DNA of 64,000 bases from Leptolyngbya sp. PCC 7375 (GTDB lineage Bacteria > Cyanobacteriota > Cyanobacteriia > Phormidesmidales > Phormidesmidaceae): assembly GCF_000316115.1 (NCBI RefSeq), contig NZ_JH993797.1, forward strand, positions 5,628,486 through 5,692,485, written 5' to 3'. Below the pieces are notes generated by a model. That model searched no databases. It was not told the origin of the DNA and worked only from the letters and a program-made list of their open reading frames with translations. Every line of letters starts with the position of its first letter. Position 1 is the stretch's first letter. Below are positions 61,324 through 64,000 of this stretch, in pieces. The translations under genes and the position numbers were made by a program.

Positions 61324-63204
61324 TCACCACATCGCCCATGTCATCAACAATCCCAACAGACTCACTCCCAACACGATGGTGAAAATATAGCCCTGGGATT
61401 GGCCAGATATGCTGTATTTCAGACCTTCTCCACTCATCAAGGAAACCATGCCTACCAAATTAACGGCTCCATCGACCACATAGCGATCAAACCAGCTAAC
61501 AACTCGGGAGAACTGACTAACTAGAAACACTACAGTGACTCGATACAGCTGTTCGGTATAAAAATCGTTAGCCAGAAGGTCCTGCATCAGCCGCATCGGT
61601 AGCTGAGTAGAACGAGCTAAAGAACGACTTAATTGCACCGTGCAGCCAAGGGCTAAACCTATGAGGCCAGATACAATCAACGAGCCGAAGACTAAAGGAT
61701 GCCAATACTGCAAAGGTGGCAGCAATGACATTCGCATCAAAGCCAAGGGCAACAAAATAATAAAAATACTCAGACCGATCATGGGGGTACCCATCAACCA
61801 GTTAACCGATGGAGAACGACGGGTTTTAGGCGTGATGTCCCCTAAGAACACCAGTCGAAATACTCGCACCAGGTTAAAGACTGTTAGGGCGTTAACCAAC
61901 AAGAAGACAGCGGCTAAGACAGGATGCTCGCGACGCAAAAAGTCGACACCAAGCTGTAGCGCCCAAAAACCGCCAAGCGGCAACACACCAACCATACCAG
62001 CACTACCGACAACAAACGCAATCGTGGTGGCTGGCATCCGAGACCACACGCCGCCTAGCTCTGTAATGTTCTGGCAGCTGGTGTTGTTAATAATTGCCCC
62101 CGTGCTCATAAACAGCAAGGCTTTCGCCACAGCATGGGTAAATAACAAACCAATGGCAACACCAGGCCACTCAGCGCCCACGGCGATGAAAACCAACCCA
62201 ATATAGGCACTGGTGGAGTAAGAAAGGGCCCGTTTGAGATCGACTTGTGCGATCGCAACTAGTGAAGCTCCAATGGCCGTTGTCGTGCCAATCGCGATCA
62301 AAGCCGTCAGCGCCACAGGCGACAAAATCACAATGGGCTGTAGCTTAATCAGTACATAGGCTCCGCAGGTTACCACCACCGAATTTCGAAGAATTGATGC
62401 CGGACTGGGTCCCTCCATCGCCTCATCCAACCAAAGATGAAGCGGAAACTGGGCACATTTTCCCGTAGGCCCCGCAATCAAGGCTAAGCCCAGCAATGTC
62501 GCCGCCAACGGAGTCAAATCCGCAACCTTAACCCATTCGTACAGCTCATTGTAATGGAGATCACCAGCCCAACTAGCCAGACCCAGAACGGCCATCAACA
62601 ACAAAATGTCTCCGACCCGCTTGGTGAGGAATGCATCTCTAGCTGCCTTGACCACCAGAGGCTGAGCATACCAAAAACCTACGATCAGATACGTAGATAG
62701 CGTCAGCATCTCCAGCAAGAAATAGGCCAGGAAGAAAGAACCGCTGAGCAAAACACCATTGACAGCCCCTTCGAAAAATCCCAAGAGAGAAAAGAAACGA
62801 GCTAGAGCCCAATCCTTTTCCATATATCCCAGACCATAGATTTGAGCCAACAACGCCAACCCCGTCGACAGCTCCATCGCCCCCAGGTTGAGCACCGACA
62901 GATCTAGATCAAAACTCAGCGAGAGATCAGCAACCTGCAACCACGGAAAATGCAGCTCAACTGAGCCCACATTCCAAATGCCCATAAAAATACAAGTGCC
63001 ATGGGCAAATGCGAGGGCGGTCATAAGCATATTGATGTAAACCGCTGGCCTGGGCCCCGTCCGCTGCACTAGGCCCATAGACCAAGGCAACGCCAAAATC
63101 ACCCCCAAAAACCCATAAATCGGGATCAGCCAACCTAATTCAATCAGAGACTGCATCATTGCCATCAAAGAGCCCACCGGCAAACCATAAAACACCCTAA
63201 GCAT
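61324..63204 (-). CDS. ndhF4: NAD(P)H dehydrogenase subunit 5 (NdhF4 type)
   Basis: A 626-residue antiporter-like membrane subunit. It has about 15 helices, FFLAYFLLEMLTLSTYLIVGFWYAQ with the conserved Glu, KCAQFPLHLWLDEAMEGPSPASILRNSVVV and the DLKRALSYSTSAYIGLVFIA region typical of NdhF. The start at 63204 is the longest frame; MAMMQSLIELGWLIPIYG (ATG 63165 or 63156) matches homologues better. It is the first gene of the operon, and ndhD follows 10 bp after its stop. With NdhD and Cup it forms the NDH-1MS'-like complex that takes up CO2. Confidence 0.86.
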   Translation of the reverse strand: MLRVFYGLPVGSLMAMMQSLIELGWLIPIYGFLGVILALPWSMGLVQRTGPRPAVYINMLMTALAFAHGTCIFMGIWNVGSVELHFPWLQVADLSLSFDLDLSVLNLGAMELSTGLALLAQIYGLGYMEKDWALARFFSLLGFFEGAVNGVLLSGSFFLAYFLLEMLTLSTYLIVGFWYAQPLVVKAARDAFLTKRVGDILLLMAVLGLASWAGDLHYNELYEWVKVADLTPLAATLLGLALIAGPTGKCAQFPLHLWLDEAMEGPSPASILRNSVVVTCGAYVLIKLQPIVILSPVALTALIAIGTTTAIGASLVAIAQVDLKRALSYSTSAYIGLVFIAVGAEWPGVAIGLLFTHAVAKALLFMSTGAIINNTSCQNITELGGVWSRMPATTIAFVVGSAGMVGVLPLGGFWALQLGVDFLRREHPVLAAVFLLVNALTVFNLVRVFRLVFLGDITPKTRRSPSVNWLMGTPMIGLSIFIILLPLALMRMSLLPPLQYWHPLVFGSLIVSGLIGLALGCTVQLSRSLARSTQLPMRLMQDLLANDFYTEQLYRVTVVFLVSQFSRVVSWFDRYVVDGAVNLVGMVSLMSGEGLKYSISGQSQGYIFTIVLGVSLLGLLMTWAMW

Positions 63205-63842
63205 CGAGCCAATCTACCAACACTCTCAGCGTCAGATCCTCGGACTTTAACGACCCAAGAATTTTCGACACAGCTTTGCCCAGAATCATCCTCACTTACT
63301 AATGTGTGGATAGTCACAATACCAGGCATGTGAAAGACTCAAAAATTGGATTCAATTGCAACCCTTAGCCCAGATAAAAATCTATGACTAGTTTTAAGAT
63401 TACTTATATTTCTTAATGGTACCTGATGAGTTACCCCAATAAGAGCCTTTCTGGATTCATGAATAATCTTCAATGATTGGCCAAAAACCATTGACATATG
63501 TCAGCGTCAATTTATCCAAAAAACCCTACAGCCAATACCATAAGCACAAATACCCAGCACGCTGCATCACTTACGCCTCAACAGGAAGCAACTATTTAGT
63601 TACGTTCCGTAGCAAATGGTTATCAGTTTTTATAATGCTTAACATTAGAAACAATCATTGAGACTTATATTGTCAAACTGCTAGCCCCCTCGTATTCTGA
63701 ATTGTAGTCATGGAGTTATTGCAGACTAACGGTTTGCAAGGTACATCTCGCTGTGTGAAGTAATTCGAAAAGAATTCTGAATTTCATCTGGCCGAGATAT
63801 AAATGCTTGAACTAAAGCTGTTTTTCTAGGAGATTTACGACA
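63205..63842. other. Divergent regulatory region between ndhF4 and ccmK
   Basis: The 638-bp region controls the CO2-uptake operon on one side and the carboxysome genes on the other. A TATAAT lies at 63631-63636, about 200 bp before ccmK, without a clear -35 box. A good Shine-Dalgarno AGGAG (63828-63832) stands 10 nt before the ccmK ATG. I see no gene. LysR-type regulators of carbon uptake might bind here, but I could not recognise a site. Confidence 0.5.
63828..63832 (+). promoter_or_regulatory. Ribosome-binding site of ccmK
   Basis: AGGAG 10 nt before the ATG at 63843. It fixes the start of the partial ccmK gene. Confidence 0.75.
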
Positions 63843-64000
63843 ATGCCGATTGCCGTAGGAATGATTGAGACTCGCGGTTTTCCCGCTGTTGTAGAAGCTG
63901 CTGACGCGATGGTTAAGGCCGCGCGTGTAACCCTAGTTGGCTACGAAAAAATTGGTAGCGGTCGCGTGACCGTTATTGTTCGTGGCGACGTATCTGAGGT
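63843..64000 (+). CDS. ccmK: Carboxysome shell protein CcmK, N-terminal part
   Basis: The first 52 codons (plus two bases) of a BMC-domain hexameric shell protein of beta-carboxysomes. The translation MPIAVGMIETRGFPAVVEAADAMVKAARVTLVGYEKIGSGRVTVIVRGDVSE matches CcmK1/CcmK2. The pore loop KIGSG is visible. Its position beside a CO2-uptake operon fits a carbon-concentrating locus, and a ccmLMN series may continue beyond the window. It is truncated only by the window edge. Confidence 0.95.
   Translation, partial: MPIAVGMIETRGFPAVVEAADAMVKAARVTLVGYEKIGSGRVTVIVRGDVSE

Noticed and set aside
61640..62206. 188-codon frame antisense to ndhF4
   Set aside because: The composition is typical of an antisense shadow, and ndhF4 is certain.
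63473..63661. 62-codon frame upstream of ccmK
   Set aside because: No ribosome-binding site and no recognisable feature; it lies in the divergent promoter region.

Overview
The window is about 64 kb of a beta-type cyanobacterial chromosome. The evidence is a ccmK carboxysome shell gene at the right edge, an ndhF-ndhD-cup CO2-uptake operon beside it, a CyanoP/PsbP-like photosystem II protein, cyanobacterial marker families (DUF2605/DUF2973 pair, TIGR02450 Trp-rich protein, Uma2 proteins) and about 30 HIP1 octamers (GCGATCGC). I saw no rRNA, tRNA, CRISPR array or intact insertion sequence. The species cannot be named from this sequence.

Layout. 0-10 kb: the start of a TPR gene (minus strand), an NTF2-like/membrane protein pair behind a perfect CRP-type palindrome, an aspartate-type aminotransferase flanked by two copies of a ~100-bp repeat, a DppC/DppB permease pair, a tandem universal-stress protein behind a SulP anion permease, and TlyA. 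10-16 kb: an accessory island with a Uma2 protein, a hypothetical protein, a MITE-like element, a C5-methyltransferase, a short NaeI-like endonuclease and an ABC exporter. The restriction-modification pair sits between the intact ABC gene and a 194-bp near-identical copy of that gene's 3' end. 15.6-35 kb: an LRAT/PspA-like fusion with two FHA proteins, 6-phosphogluconolactonase, RecO, an MFS transporter, several glycosyltransferases (one a GT2/GT-C fusion), a DUF547 lipoprotein, small cyanobacterial conserved genes, and an ABC-2 operon with GldG-like and DUF4340 partners.

35-48 kb is an exopolysaccharide locus, all on the plus strand: a Wzc-type BY-kinase, a Wza-type export protein, a Wzx flippase, three glycosyltransferases, an O-antigen ligase/polymerase, a UDP-glucuronate-4-epimerase-like enzyme and two PAPS-type sulfotransferases. 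It ends at a good intrinsic terminator and predicts a sulfated, uronic-acid-containing polysaccharide. HIP1 sites are absent from about 38.2 to 50.2 kb, in contrast to the flanks.

48-64 kb returns to ordinary chromosome: a TPR protein, a PRC-barrel protein, two DUF697-type GTPases, pterin dehydratase, CyanoP, Maf, a copper P-type ATPase with a His-rich loop, then the NDH-1MS'-type CO2 hydration module (NdhF4, NdhD4, CupB) transcribed away from ccmK.

The most interesting structure is the restriction-modification block at 11.6-13.85 kb. It has flanking direct repeats whose seven differences are all silent, an endonuclease that ends near the NaeI interdomain boundary, two genes whose stop codons share CTAG, and only two GCCGGC sites seen in the whole window.
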